The position numbers and the translations under genes are program-made. Of a stretch of DNA of 64,000 nt, positions 9,680 through 17,849 are shown piece by piece. The number at the start of each line of letters is the position of its first letter. Position 1 is the stretch's first letter. The notes under the pieces are model-generated. The model worked only from the letters and a program-made list of their open reading frames with translations, had not been told where the DNA came from and did no database searches. Origin of the DNA: Naumannella halotolerans (GTDB taxonomy: Bacteria; Actinomycetota; Actinomycetes; Propionibacteriales; Propionibacteriaceae); the NCBI RefSeq assembly GCF_004364645.1, contig NZ_SOAW01000001.1, positions 248,001-312,000 on the forward strand, written 5' to 3'.

Positions 9680-11437
9680 TTGAGCACGACGATCAATCAA
9701 GCGCCGCGCGCCGACAAGCCGTCCCGGAAGCCCCGTCGCGGGTGGCTCATCGGTATGGGAGTGGCGGTGCTGCTGTTGCTGCTCGGCGGCGCCTACTCCG
9801 TGGCCTACGCCAGTGCCGGGGACACCGTTCCCCGCAATGCCACCGTCGGCGGTGTGGCCATCGGCGGGATGACGCGCGAGGAGGCGATCGCCACCCTCGA
9901 GGAGGCCTACGCCGACACCGAGACCGCCGAACTGGAACTTTCCGCCGGTGACAACACCGTTGCCCTGAACCCGGCCGAGGCGGGCCTGAGCGTCGACTAC
10001 GCCGCGACCGTCGAACAGTCCGGGGTCGGACGCAGCGCCAACCCGGCCCACATCTGGCGCGTCCTCACCGGTGGTGGGGACAACCAGCTGGTGGCCGCAG
10101 TGGACGAACCGAAGCTGACCGAGGCGCTGGAAGTGGCGGCCGAGGAGCTCGACACCGAGGCCAAGGACGCGACGATCGCCTACGAGGTGCCCGAGGAGGG
10201 CGCACCGGAGATCGTCACCGAGCAGGGGCAGGAATCGGTCACCGTGGACCGGGCGGCCTCTGCCGAGACGGTGCGCAATGCGTACCTGACGACCACCGAG
10301 ATCCCGCTCGATGCCGCCGTGGCCGACCCCGACATCTCCGATGCCGAAGTCGCCGATCTGCAGCAGAGTTGGGCCGAACCGGCGATCTCGGACCCGATCG
10401 AGATCAGCACCGACAAGGGTGATTTCCGAGTCACCGAGCGCGCCATCGCCAAGGCCACGAAGTTCGAGGCGAAGGACGGGCTGCCGGTCGGCGCGATCGA
10501 TGCCGAGGAGTTGCGCGACCAGGCCGAACCGGAGATCTCCGAGAACGTCGACCTGATCGAGCCCACCGAGGCGACCTTCTCCTTCTCCGGCGGCAAACCG
10601 GTCCCCTCAGCGGGCAAGGACGGTGAGGACATCTTGCCGGACAAGCTGGTGGAGGCGGTGAACGGTGTGATCACCAAGTCCGGTGACGAGCGCAAGGCCG
10701 AGGTCGCGATCGACAAGGCCGAATCCGAGCTCACCAAGGAGGAGGCCGAGAAGCTCGGGGTGAAGGAAGTGATCGGTGAGTTCACCACCAGCTTCCCCCA
10801 CGCCGACTACCGCAACGCCAACATCGGCCGCGCCGCCGAGATCCTCACCGGCCACCTGATCAAACCCGGTGAGACCTTCTCCTTCAACGACACCGTCGGT
10901 GAGCGGACCGAGGAGAACGGCTTCGTGGCCGGCAACATCATCTCCAACGGGCGCTTCGTGATGGAGACCGGCGGCGGTGTCTCCCAGGCCGTGACCACCC
11001 TCTACAACGCCGGCTTCTACTCCGGCCTGGAGGACGTCGAGCACTGGCCGCACACCCTCTACATCGACCGCTACCCGGCGGGCCGGGAGGCCACCGTGGC
11101 CTGGGGATCGAAGGACCTGAAGATCAAGAATGACACCGATTACGGGGTCGTCATCCAGGGCATCATCGACGAGTCCTCGCCCGGGAACCGGGGTTCGATC
11201 ACCTTCAAGATGTGGTCGACGAAGGTCTCGGAGGTGAAGGGCGGTGAGCCGAGCAAGTCCGACTTCTACTCCGAGCCGGCGACCACCAGCAGTGCCTCGG
11301 ACTGCCAGCCGCAGGGCTCGGTGGAGGGCTTCACCGCCAGCTACTGGCGTGAGGTCTACCGGGACGGGGAGTTGGTCCGGCCGCGGGAGCAGTACAGCTG
11401 GCGCTACGCCGCCACCCGTGCCGTCACCTGCGAGTGA
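9680..11437 (+). CDS. VanW-family membrane-anchored envelope protein
   Basis: This 585-residue protein has a short basic cytoplasmic tail, one membrane anchor at about residues 23-45, and a large extracytoplasmic part. The first 300 outer residues are acidic and Glu/Ala rich. They appear to hold two copies of the YoaR/PG_binding_4 fold. Residues about 365-495 are the VanW domain, with ANIGRAAEILTG, PGETFSFND and ETGGGVSQAVTTLYNAGF. The tail has two cysteines, one of them in the final CE. VanW accompanies some vancomycin-resistance clusters but its biochemical role is unknown; envelope or peptidoglycan binding is inferred. TTG at 9680 is the best in-frame start, since upstream codons overlap mshB and encode no membrane-protein-like sequence. 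Confidence 0.85.
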   Translation: MSTTINQAPRADKPSRKPRRGWLIGMGVAVLLLLLGGAYSVAYASAGDTVPRNATVGGVAIGGMTREEAIATLEEAYADTETAELELSAGDNTVALNPAEAGLSVDYAATVEQSGVGRSANPAHIWRVLTGGGDNQLVAAVDEPKLTEALEVAAEELDTEAKDATIAYEVPEEGAPEIVTEQGQESVTVDRAASAETVRNAYLTTTEIPLDAAVADPDISDAEVADLQQSWAEPAISDPIEISTDKGDFRVTERAIAKATKFEAKDGLPVGAIDAEELRDQAEPEISENVDLIEPTEATFSFSGGKPVPSAGKDGEDILPDKLVEAVNGVITKSGDERKAEVAIDKAESELTKEEAEKLGVKEVIGEFTTSFPHADYRNANIGRAAEILTGHLIKPGETFSFNDTVGERTEENGFVAGNIISNGRFVMETGGGVSQAVTTLYNAGFYSGLEDVEHWPHTLYIDRYPAGREATVAWGSKDLKIKNDTDYGVVIQGIIDESSPGNRGSITFKMWSTKVSEVKGGEPSKSDFYSEPATTSSASDCQPQGSVEGFTASYWREVYRDGELVRPREQYSWRYAATRAVTCE

Positions 11438-11541
11438 CCCGGTTCCGACGCTGTCGGTCGGCCCGTACCCGCTGCACGCTGCCTGACTGAGCAGGTCCCC
11501 GGAATGTCTGTGGCCGCCGAGGGAAGGTCGCCGCGGGTGGC

Positions 11542-11793
11542 TCAGCTCTCGCGCGGACGCCGCCGCGGTGGCGGACGGTCCGGCACCCGCCGGCTGGCGA
11601 CCACGGCCGAGCGCAAGATCCGGTGCTGCTGTCCGCGCCGGTCCCGCAGCACCAGTTCTCGGTCGTCGATCTGCAGCAGCTGGCCGACGACATCGGTTAG
11701 TGAACCGTCGGCGATCCGGTGTCGCACAGTCCAACGACCCAGCCCCGGGGCTGGGTTGAGATCTTGATCACGATCGGGTGGCTTGTGGGTCAA
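11542..11793 (-). CDS. Small stand-alone SH3-like protein (N-terminal domain of Rv0428c-type acetyltransferases)
   Basis: This 83-residue protein centres on [35 protein letters not shown] and [13 protein letters not shown], then a Pro/Arg-rich tail. From memory this pattern matches the small beta-barrel in front of the GNAT domain in actinobacterial Rv0428c-like acetyltransferases. Here the GNAT part is absent: the frame stops at 11542 and the next gene to the left is on the other strand. The TTG start at 11793 is chosen because TAGGTT lies six bases upstream on the minus strand, the same leaderless geometry as elsewhere. It is divergent from fdxA. It could also be a spurious frame, but the conserved-looking residues argue for a real gene. 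Function unknown. Confidence 0.6.
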   Translation of the reverse strand: MTHKPPDRDQDLNPAPGLGRWTVRHRIADGSLTDVVGQLLQIDDRELVLRDRRGQQHRILRSAVVASRRVPDRPPPRRRPRES

Positions 11794-11799
11794 GAGGTG

Positions 11800-11805
11800 A
11801 ACCTA
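11800..11805 (-). promoter_or_regulatory. -10 element for leaderless SH3-like gene
   Basis: On the minus strand TAGGTT is followed by CACCTC and then TTG at 11793, a six-base spacer. It is the only leaderless-type site in the window that leads to a TTG start. Confidence 0.5.
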
Positions 11806-11894
11806 CGCTTCGGCTGGAGCGAAAAACGGTGATACTAGTGGGGTTGCTTCGTCAACGGCGAGGCACGAATGCAAACCATCGAGGAGTCGAAGTC

Positions 11895-12221
11895 GTGACC
11901 TACATCATCGGGCAGCCCTGTGTTGACATCAAGGACCGGGCGTGCGTCGACGAGTGTCCGGTTGACTGCATCTACGAGGGCAAGCGCATGCTCTACATCC
12001 ACCCCGACGAGTGCGTCGACTGTGGTGCCTGCGAGCCGGTCTGCCCGGTCGAGGCCATCTACTACGAGGACGACGTACCGGAGGAACAGGCGGAGTACTA
12101 CGACTACAACGTCAAGTTCTTCGACGATCTGGGCATGCCCGGTGGTGCCGCGAAGATGGGGGCGATCGACAAGGATCACCCCGGTATCGCCGCGCTGCCG
12201 CCGCAGAACACCGACCACTGA
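11895..12221 (+). CDS. fdxA: Seven-iron ferredoxin (3Fe-4S/4Fe-4S)
   Basis: This 108-residue electron carrier has cysteine spacing identical, shifted by one, to Azotobacter FdI. By that alignment C9, C17 and C50 would bind the 3Fe-4S cluster, and C21, C40, C43 and C46 the 4Fe-4S cluster; C25 is an extra cysteine also found in the family. The acidic tail ([14 protein letters not shown]) is typical of the FdxA/FdxC group. GTG at 11895 has GAGGAG at 11881-11886. Longer in-frame upstream reading lacks conservation and a ribosome site. dapC begins three bases after its stop, so the two are one operon, the arrangement I recall for M. tuberculosis fdxC-dapC. A GATACT hexamer at 11831 may be its -10. 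Confidence 0.95.
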   Translation: MTYIIGQPCVDIKDRACVDECPVDCIYEGKRMLYIHPDECVDCGACEPVCPVEAIYYEDDVPEEQAEYYDYNVKFFDDLGMPGGAAKMGAIDKDHPGIAALPPQNTDH

Positions 12222-12223
12222 AC

Positions 12224-13312
12224 GTGACCCGTACCCTTCCGGATTTCCCCTGGGACTCCCTGGCCGAGGCGAAGGCCAAGGCCGCGGAGCACCCGGGAGG
12301 AATCGTCGACCTGTCGATCGGTACGCCGGTCGATCCGACCCCGGAGCCGGTGCAACGGGCTCTGGCCGAGGCGGCGAACTGGCCCGGTTACCCGACCACA
12401 GCCGGTACGCCGGAACTGCGCCGGGCCCAATCCGACTATCTGGCACGCCGCTTCGGGGTGGCCGTGGAACCCACCGCCACCCTGCCGGTGATCGGCACCA
12501 AGGAGGTCGTCGCCTGGTTGCCCACGCTGCTCGACCTCGGGCCCGGTGACCTCGTGGTGGGGCCGTCCATCGCGTACCCCACCTATGCCGTGGGCGCAGC
12601 GCTGGCCGGGACCGAGTACCTCGCCACCGACGATCCGGCGAAGGCTCTCGGCGCCAAACTCGTCTGGCTGAACTCCCCGTCGAACCCGACCGGGCGGATC
12701 AGCGGTGCCGACGAACTCACCGCCTGGGTGCGCTGGGCGCGGGAGCATTCGGCGATCCTGGTCGCCGACGAGTGCTACGCCGAGTTCGGCTGGGACTCCG
12801 ACCCGCTGAGCATCCTCTCGCCGGAGGTCTCCGGTGGTGACCATCGGGGCCTGCTGGTGCTGCACTCGCTGTCGAAACGCTCCAATCTGGCCGGATACCG
12901 GGCCGGGTTCGTCGCCGGCGACCCCGAGCTGGTGGCCGAACTCCTGGCGGTACGCAAACATGCCGGGTTGATCGTCCCCGGGCCGGTGCAGGCGGCAGCG
13001 GTCAGCGCGCTGGCCGATCAGACACATGTCGAGGAACAACGCCGGCGCTACCTCGCCCGGCGGGAACTGCTGGCCCCTGCCCTGGAAGCAGCAGGCTTTC
13101 GGATCGAGCACTCCGAGGGGTCGCTCTACCTGTGGGCGACCCAGGGAGCCGACTCCCGCGACAGTGTGGACTTCCTGGCCGAGCGCGGCATCCTGGTCGC
13201 GCCCGGCGACTTCTACGGTGATGCCGAGAGCGGAGCCACCCGTTTCGTCCGGGTGGCGCTGACCGCCACCGACGAGCGGATCGCCGCGGCCGCCGACCGC
13301 CTCCGCGGCTGA
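12224..13312 (+). CDS. dapC: N-succinyldiaminopimelate aminotransferase
   Basis: This 362-residue class I/II PLP aminotransferase makes N-succinyl-LL-2,6-diaminopimelate from the keto precursor, the step between DapD and DapE. Visible landmarks are the WLNSPSNPTGRISG segment, the VADECYAEFGW aspartate/tyrosine pair that holds PLP, and SLSKRSNLAGYRAGF, whose lysine (about residue 219) should form the Schiff base. The GTG at 12224 follows the fdxA stop after two bases. Annotation as DapC rather than another aminotransferase rests on the adjacency to fdxA and to dapD/dapE. Confidence 0.9.
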   Translation: MTRTLPDFPWDSLAEAKAKAAEHPGGIVDLSIGTPVDPTPEPVQRALAEAANWPGYPTTAGTPELRRAQSDYLARRFGVAVEPTATLPVIGTKEVVAWLPTLLDLGPGDLVVGPSIAYPTYAVGAALAGTEYLATDDPAKALGAKLVWLNSPSNPTGRISGADELTAWVRWAREHSAILVADECYAEFGWDSDPLSILSPEVSGGDHRGLLVLHSLSKRSNLAGYRAGFVAGDPELVAELLAVRKHAGLIVPGPVQAAAVSALADQTHVEEQRRRYLARRELLAPALEAAGFRIEHSEGSLYLWATQGADSRDSVDFLAERGILVAPGDFYGDAESGATRFVRVALTATDERIAAAADRLRG

Positions 13313-13346
13313 CCCTCCCACACACGCAAACTGTCGGAAGTTATGC

Positions 13347-13370
13347 CGACTTGGCGTTGCCGCCAGGTCG
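13347..13370. terminator. Hairpin between convergent dapC and dapD
   Basis: CGACTTGGCG and CGCCAGGTCG pair as a 10-bp stem with one G-U wobble around the tetraloop TTGC. It lies in the 101-base gap between the two converging genes and may act on both strands. No long T-run follows. Confidence 0.5.
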
Positions 13371-13413
13371 CCACAAGTCCCGACAACTGCGCACGAGCGG
13401 GAGGGCAGAGGGC

Positions 13414-14349
13414 TCAGTTGGCGTGCAGGGCGGCGTTGAGTTCGACCCCGCCACCGCTGCGGTCGGTGGCCTCCACGGCGCCGGTCAGTGAGTTCCGGCG
13501 GAACAGCAGGTTGTTCCGACCGGACAGCTCGGCTGCCTTCACCTCGGCGTCACCGACCTTCACCTTGGTGCCGGCGGTGACGTACAGACCTGCCTCGACG
13601 ATGCAGTCGTCACCCAGGGCGATGCCGATCCCGGCTTCGGCGCCGACCAGGCTGCGCTCGCCGACGCTCACCCGCTCGGTGCCGCCACCGGACAGGGTGC
13701 CCATGGTGGAGGCGCCGCCGCCGATGTCGGAGCCGGCGCCGATCACCACACCCTGGGAGATCCGGCCCTCGATCATCGAACTGCCGAGGGTACCGGCGTT
13801 GTAGTTGACGAAGCCCTCGTGCATCACCGTCGTCCCTTCGGCCAGGTGCGCGCCGAGCCGTACCCGGTCGGCGTCGGCGATCCGTACCCCGGACGGGATC
13901 ACGTAATCGACCATCCGCGGGAACTTGTCCACCCCGTAGACCGTCACCGGCCCGCGGGAGCGCAGCCGGGCGCGGGTGAGCTCGAACCCGTCCACGGCGC
14001 AGGGACCGCGGTTGGTCCAGACGACATTGGTCAACACCCCGAAGATCCCGTCGAGGTTGATCGAGTTCGGGGCCACCAGACGGGAGGAGAGCAGGTGCAG
14101 CCGCAGGTACGCATCCACCGTCGATGCCGGAGCGGCGTCCAGGTCGACTTCCACCAGTTCGATCGAGGTGGTGGTCTGCCGTACCTCGTCGGTGCCGGTC
14201 AACGAGGCCAGGGTCGCCGGTGCAGCCGAATCGGTCCGGCCCAGCGCGGGCTGCGGGAACCAGGCATCCAGCACCTGACCGCCCGTATGGGTGGTGACGA
14301 GGGCCCAACCGGAGGCGTTGCGTGGTTCATGGGTACTGCTCTGAGTCAT
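13414..14349 (-). CDS. dapD: Tetrahydrodipicolinate N-succinyltransferase (actinobacterial type)
   Basis: This 311-residue enzyme transfers succinyl from succinyl-CoA to tetrahydrodipicolinate. The C-terminal two thirds show the left-handed beta-helix hexapeptide pattern, for example [20 protein letters not shown] and [18 protein letters not shown]. The N-terminal region carries [11 protein letters not shown]. Length equals the 317-aa actinobacterial class. ATG at 14349 is fixed by TAGAGT seven bases upstream; a 25-residue extension is open but would start beyond the promoter. It is divergent from the Nramp-like gene and converges on dapC. Confidence 0.93.
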   Translation of the reverse strand: MTQSSTHEPRNASGWALVTTHTGGQVLDAWFPQPALGRTDSAAPATLASLTGTDEVRQTTTSIELVEVDLDAAPASTVDAYLRLHLLSSRLVAPNSINLDGIFGVLTNVVWTNRGPCAVDGFELTRARLRSRGPVTVYGVDKFPRMVDYVIPSGVRIADADRVRLGAHLAEGTTVMHEGFVNYNAGTLGSSMIEGRISQGVVIGAGSDIGGGASTMGTLSGGGTERVSVGERSLVGAEAGIGIALGDDCIVEAGLYVTAGTKVKVGDAEVKAAELSGRNNLLFRRNSLTGAVEATDRSGGGVELNAALHAN

Positions 14350-14356
14350 GGTCGTC

Positions 14357-14362
14357 ACTCTA
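14357..14362 (-). promoter_or_regulatory. -10 element for leaderless dapD
   Basis: On the minus strand TAGAGT is followed by GACGACC and the ATG at 14349, a seven-base spacer, with no ribosome binding site. Confidence 0.65.
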
Positions 14363-14471
14363 GCGAGCGGTACGGGGCGAAAAAGTCGACGATCATTCGG
14401 CGGTTGAGATGACCTGCGGGGCAAGTCTCCTTAGACTGCCTGCGTCCCACCCCAGCGTTGAGGAGAAACCT

Positions 14472-15725
14472 GTGGCCAGCCAAACAAGCGAGCCGAACGT
14501 CAAACCGTCCTGGAAGCTCGTCGGGCCGGGGCTGGTGGTCGCGGCCACCGGTGTCGGCGCAGCCGATCTGGTCGCCACCCTGGTTGCCGGAGCCCGGTTC
14601 GGCTACGTGCTGCTCTGGGCGGTGGTCCTCGGCTGTCTGCTGAAGATCGTCCTGGTCGAAGGGGTCGGACGCTGGACCCTGGCCACCGGGACCAGCATCT
14701 ACGAAGGCTGGGCCAAGCTCGGCAAGTGGACCAGCGTCTACTTCGTTCCCTACATCATCATCTGGGGCTTCGTGTACGGGGCTGCGGCCATGAGCGGCAG
14801 CGGACTGGGGTTGAACGCGCTCTTCCCGATCCTGCCCACCTGGGCCTGGGGAATGCTCAGCGGTGTCGTCGGCGCAGCCTTGGTCTGGTTCGGTCGCTAC
14901 TCGACCTTCGAGAGGATCTGCGCGATCTTCGTCGGCGTCATGTTCATCACCGTCTGCGGCGCGGCGATCCTCACCGTGCCGAACCTGGGCGAGATCTTCT
15001 CCGGCCTGGTGCCGCGACTGCCCGAGGGCTCGACGGTCTACGTGCTCAGCCTCGCCGGTGGCGTGGGCGGCACGATCACCCTGGCCGCCTACGGCTACTG
15101 GCTGCGGGAGAAGGGGTGGTCGACACCGCGGTTCATGAAGGTGATGCGGATCGACAACACGATGGCCTATGTGGTCACCGGCATCTTCGTCATCGCCACC
15201 CTGATCGTCGGCGCCGAGTTGCTGTACTCGGCGGGGCAGTCGGTGCAGAGCGGGGACAAGGGCCTGGTCGAGCTCGCCGGGGTACTGGAGTCCCGCTACG
15301 GGGTGTGGGCCTCGAAGGTCTTCCTGATCGGCCTGTTCGCCGTCGCCTTCAGCTCTTTGATCGGTGTCTGGAACGGTGTCTCGCTGATGTTCGCCGACTT
15401 CCTGCGTCGCGTACGCAAGGAGTCGATCGACAGCCCGAAGGCCCGTACCGGCGGTGTCTACTACAAGATCTACATCCTCTGGCTGACCTTCCCGCCGATG
15501 ATCATGTTGCCGTTCGGCCGCCCGGAGGGTTTGATCATCGCCTACACGGTGCTCGGTGCGTTCTTCATGCCGTTCCTCGGCCTGACGCTGATCTTCCTGC
15601 TGAACTCCAAGGAGATGGGGCAGTGGAAGAACCGGTGGTACGCCAACGTCGGCCTGGTGCTGATCGCGGCACTCTTCGCCTACCTCGGCTTCAACGAACT
15701 GATCGGTGCCTTCACCGGCGACTGA
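14472..15725 (+). CDS. Nramp-related membrane transporter lacking canonical metal motifs
   Basis: This 417-residue protein has about eleven hydrophobic helices in the Nramp/LeuT arrangement. The helix-1 region reads GPGLVVAATGVGAADLVATL, where canonical Nramp proteins have DPGN at the VGAAD position. The helix-6 region reads GGTITLAAYGYW where MPH is expected. Both halves of the usual transition-metal site are therefore replaced. Known Nramp-related proteins with altered sites carry magnesium, and other substrates are possible, so I do not call this a manganese importer. The GTG at 14472 is preceded by GAGGAG (14459-14464). A TAGACT at 14432-14437 is a likely -10. The 122-base divergent region is shared with dapD. 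Confidence 0.8.
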   Translation: MASQTSEPNVKPSWKLVGPGLVVAATGVGAADLVATLVAGARFGYVLLWAVVLGCLLKIVLVEGVGRWTLATGTSIYEGWAKLGKWTSVYFVPYIIIWGFVYGAAAMSGSGLGLNALFPILPTWAWGMLSGVVGAALVWFGRYSTFERICAIFVGVMFITVCGAAILTVPNLGEIFSGLVPRLPEGSTVYVLSLAGGVGGTITLAAYGYWLREKGWSTPRFMKVMRIDNTMAYVVTGIFVIATLIVGAELLYSAGQSVQSGDKGLVELAGVLESRYGVWASKVFLIGLFAVAFSSLIGVWNGVSLMFADFLRRVRKESIDSPKARTGGVYYKIYILWLTFPPMIMLPFGRPEGLIIAYTVLGAFFMPFLGLTLIFLLNSKEMGQWKNRWYANVGLVLIAALFAYLGFNELIGAFTGD

Positions 15726-15896
15726 CCTCATCCGTTCCGCAGGAAGTGCACTTCTGAGCCGGTGAGGAGCGCATTACCTGCCGAACAGTTCGAGCCAGGG
15801 GACGGGAAGAGGGGTACGGGTCGGTCGAGGTCAGGGCGAAGGTCACCTGGACCGCCAGCCCCGTCTCGTCTCCTCCTCGGTTGGTGCCGGTTGCCC

Positions 15897-16472
15897 TCAA
15901 CGCCGGCGGTGGGCGTAGAGGTCACGCAGCAGGGTGATCTCGGCACCATGATGGATCACCTCGCGATGGATGTGCAGGACCAGGTCGATCATCGGACGTT
16001 CGGCGTACGGTCCGGGCTCGGCCTCCCCGACCGGTGTCCACAAAGCGGCGTCATCGAGTGCGGTGACTCCTGCTCGCCAGGTCGCCACCTCGGTGTCGAG
16101 CTGTGCCAGCGCCTGATCGGCTCCGGTGGCGTAGTCGAAGGCGAAGTAGTCGGTCGGGGGTGCGCCGAAATGGGCGGCATTGCGCACTGCGAACACACCG
16201 ACGATCAGGTGGGCCAACCGCCAGGCGATCGTCGTGAACGGTGCAGGGTCGGGCTCGGGGAAGGCGAATTCGACGACCATTCCACCCGAGCCGCCCTGCA
16301 CGGGTGCCGTCGACGCGCCCCGAGGTCGGACACTCCAGCAGCCGTCCACGGGTTCGTCGAAGTACTCGGCGTCGGTCAGGCCGTCCAGGCGAGGCCGCAA
16401 CTGCCCCTGCCAGTGGAAGTCGAGTTGCTCCACCAGTGCCTCGGTGGTGGTTCCGGTCGCTGCATCGGTCAT
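15897..16472 (-). CDS. DinB-like four-helix protein
   Basis: This 191-residue protein resembles the DinB_2 group of metal-binding helical bundles. Typical segments are the central CWSVRPRG, the HLIVGVFAVRNAAHFG helix and the C-terminal HHGAEITLLRDLYAHR, with histidines placed to bind a divalent metal. Relatives include thiol-dependent transferases and isomerases; in mycothiol-making bacteria many use mycothiol, but that is not shown here. ATG at 16472 lies seven bases after CAGACT on the minus strand. The gene lies 141 bases downstream of the alcohol dehydrogenase on the same strand. Confidence 0.8.
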   Translation of the reverse strand: MTDAATGTTTEALVEQLDFHWQGQLRPRLDGLTDAEYFDEPVDGCWSVRPRGASTAPVQGGSGGMVVEFAFPEPDPAPFTTIAWRLAHLIVGVFAVRNAAHFGAPPTDYFAFDYATGADQALAQLDTEVATWRAGVTALDDAALWTPVGEAEPGPYAERPMIDLVLHIHREVIHHGAEITLLRDLYAHRRR

Positions 16473-16479
16473 GGGAGAC

Positions 16480-16485
16480 AGTCTG
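16480..16485 (-). promoter_or_regulatory. CAGACT -10 element of the DinB-like gene
   Basis: CAGACT on the minus strand is followed by GTCTCCC and ATG at 16472. The hexamer keeps A2 and T6 of the -10 consensus but has C instead of T at position 1, as do four other starts in this window. Confidence 0.4.
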
Positions 16486-16613
16486 CCGGGGAAACAGGAC
16501 AGCCTCGTCGCGGACTGGGCCCGGGGGTAGGGAAGCCGGGCCCGGGTCAGGCAATGCTCCGCTGCAGCAGGTACGTGAGCGGACAGCTGCGAGAACCCGG
16601 GCCCCACCGAGGT

Positions 16614-17681
16614 TCAGTCGTTGGGCGAGACCAAGATCTTCACCGCGGTCTCGTTGCGGTTGATCAAGGTGTCGAATCCCTCGTCGATCAGATCGTCCAG
16701 GCCGATCCTGCCGGTGATGAAGGGAGCAAGATCGATCTTCCCGCTCTCCACAAGTTCGATGGTCTCGGGATGATTGTTGACGTAGGCGATCGATCCACGC
16801 ATGTCGATCTCCTTCATCACCAGTTTGTGCATGTCGAAGTCAGCCTTGTGGCCCCAGATCGAGACGATCAGCAACACACCGGTCGGACGCAGGGCGTCCA
16901 TCAGGGTGTCCAGTACGACCTGCACGCTGGAGGCCTCGAACGCGACCTGCGCACCCTTGCCGTCGGTCAGCTCGCGGGCCTTCGCCGCGATATCGGTCTC
17001 CCGCGGATCGAAGGCATGATCGGCCGCGCCGGACTCCAGCGCCTTCTGCCGGCGGAGCTCGGAGATCTCCGACACGATCACGGTGGCGCCGAACGCCTTC
17101 AGCACCGCACCGGTCAGCAGGCCGATCGGGCCGGCACCGCCGATCACCGCCACATCGCCGGCCTTCGCCCCGGATCGCTTCACCGCGTGGTAGGCCACGG
17201 TGAGCGGTTCGATCAGCGCAGCCTGGTCCAGCGGGACCTCCGGCGAGATCCGGTGCACCCAGCGGCGCTTCACCGCGATCTTCTCCGCCAGACCACCCCC
17301 GGCGCCGCCGAGACCGATGAAGTTCATCCCGTCGGACAGGTGGTAGTCGACCGAATCGGGTCCGGTGTCCACTCCCTCGGCGAGGATGTAGGGCTCGACC
17401 ACGACGTGATCACCGACGGCCAGATCGTCGACGCCCTCACCGAGCCCGGAGACGACACCGGAGAACTCATGTCCGAGGGTGACCGGTGCGGTCTCGCCGG
17501 TCCACGAGGTCGGCTCGGTCGCCGAGGGGCAGAAGATCGGGCCGTCGAGGTACTCATGCAGGTCGGTGCCGCAGATCCCGCAGTAGGCGACGTCGATCAA
17601 CACCTCACCGGGCCCTGCGGTGGGTTCGGGGATGTCCTCGATCCGGATGTCTGAGTTGTCGTAGTAGCGGGCTGCGCGCAT
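16614..17681 (-). CDS. Zinc-dependent medium-chain dehydrogenase, 2,3-butanediol dehydrogenase type
   Basis: This 355-residue NAD(P)-dependent alcohol dehydrogenase carries the catalytic-zinc segment YCGICGTDLHEYLDGPIF (C37 region) and TLGHEFSG. The nucleotide-binding GGAGPIGLL lies near residue 183. The phrase CGTDLHEYLDGPIF is characteristic of (R,R)- and meso-butanediol dehydrogenases, so acetoin/2,3-butanediol is the best substrate guess; sorbitol-type relatives are possible. The structural-zinc cysteine cluster common in other family members is absent, as in butanediol dehydrogenases. ATG at 17681 has AAGGAG about eight bases upstream. Its promoter region holds two palindromes that could bind a regulator. 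Confidence 0.88.
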   Translation of the reverse strand: MRAARYYDNSDIRIEDIPEPTAGPGEVLIDVAYCGICGTDLHEYLDGPIFCPSATEPTSWTGETAPVTLGHEFSGVVSGLGEGVDDLAVGDHVVVEPYILAEGVDTGPDSVDYHLSDGMNFIGLGGAGGGLAEKIAVKRRWVHRISPEVPLDQAALIEPLTVAYHAVKRSGAKAGDVAVIGGAGPIGLLTGAVLKAFGATVIVSEISELRRQKALESGAADHAFDPRETDIAAKARELTDGKGAQVAFEASSVQVVLDTLMDALRPTGVLLIVSIWGHKADFDMHKLVMKEIDMRGSIAYVNNHPETIELVESGKIDLAPFITGRIGLDDLIDEGFDTLINRNETAVKILVSPND

Positions 17682-17701
17682 GGGATGGGCTCCTTCGTGG
17701 G

Positions 17702-17734
17702 TTGTCCGACAATCCGATATTACTACGAGTAGTA
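17702..17734 (-). promoter_or_regulatory. Promoter and candidate operator of the dehydrogenase gene
   Basis: Two short palindromes lie upstream of the minus-strand start: TTGTC-C-GACAA at 17702-17712 and TACTAC-GA-GTAGTA at 17721-17734. The second overlaps an AT-rich -10-like TAATAT (minus strand), in otherwise GC-rich DNA. The arrangement suits repressor control, but no repressor gene is adjacent. Confidence 0.4.
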
Positions 17735-17836
17735 GTAGTTGGGGTCGGGTGGGTGAAACGGGTCAGCTTCACCGGCGGGCAGTCGCACTCGGGACACCGC
17801 CGGTGAGGATCGGAGGGCGGTCGGGTGGTCACTCGG

Positions 17837-17842
17837 TAGTCT
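17837..17842 (+). promoter_or_regulatory. -10 element for leaderless dapE
   Basis: TAGTCT is followed by GTCAGGC and GTG at 17850, a seven-base spacer without Shine-Dalgarno sequence. Confidence 0.65.
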
Positions 17843-17849
17843 GTCAGGC

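Noticed and set aside
15762-17654. Plus-strand open frame of 630 codons over the DinB-like and dehydrogenase genes
   Set aside because: Both minus-strand proteins have clear family motifs; the plus frame has none.
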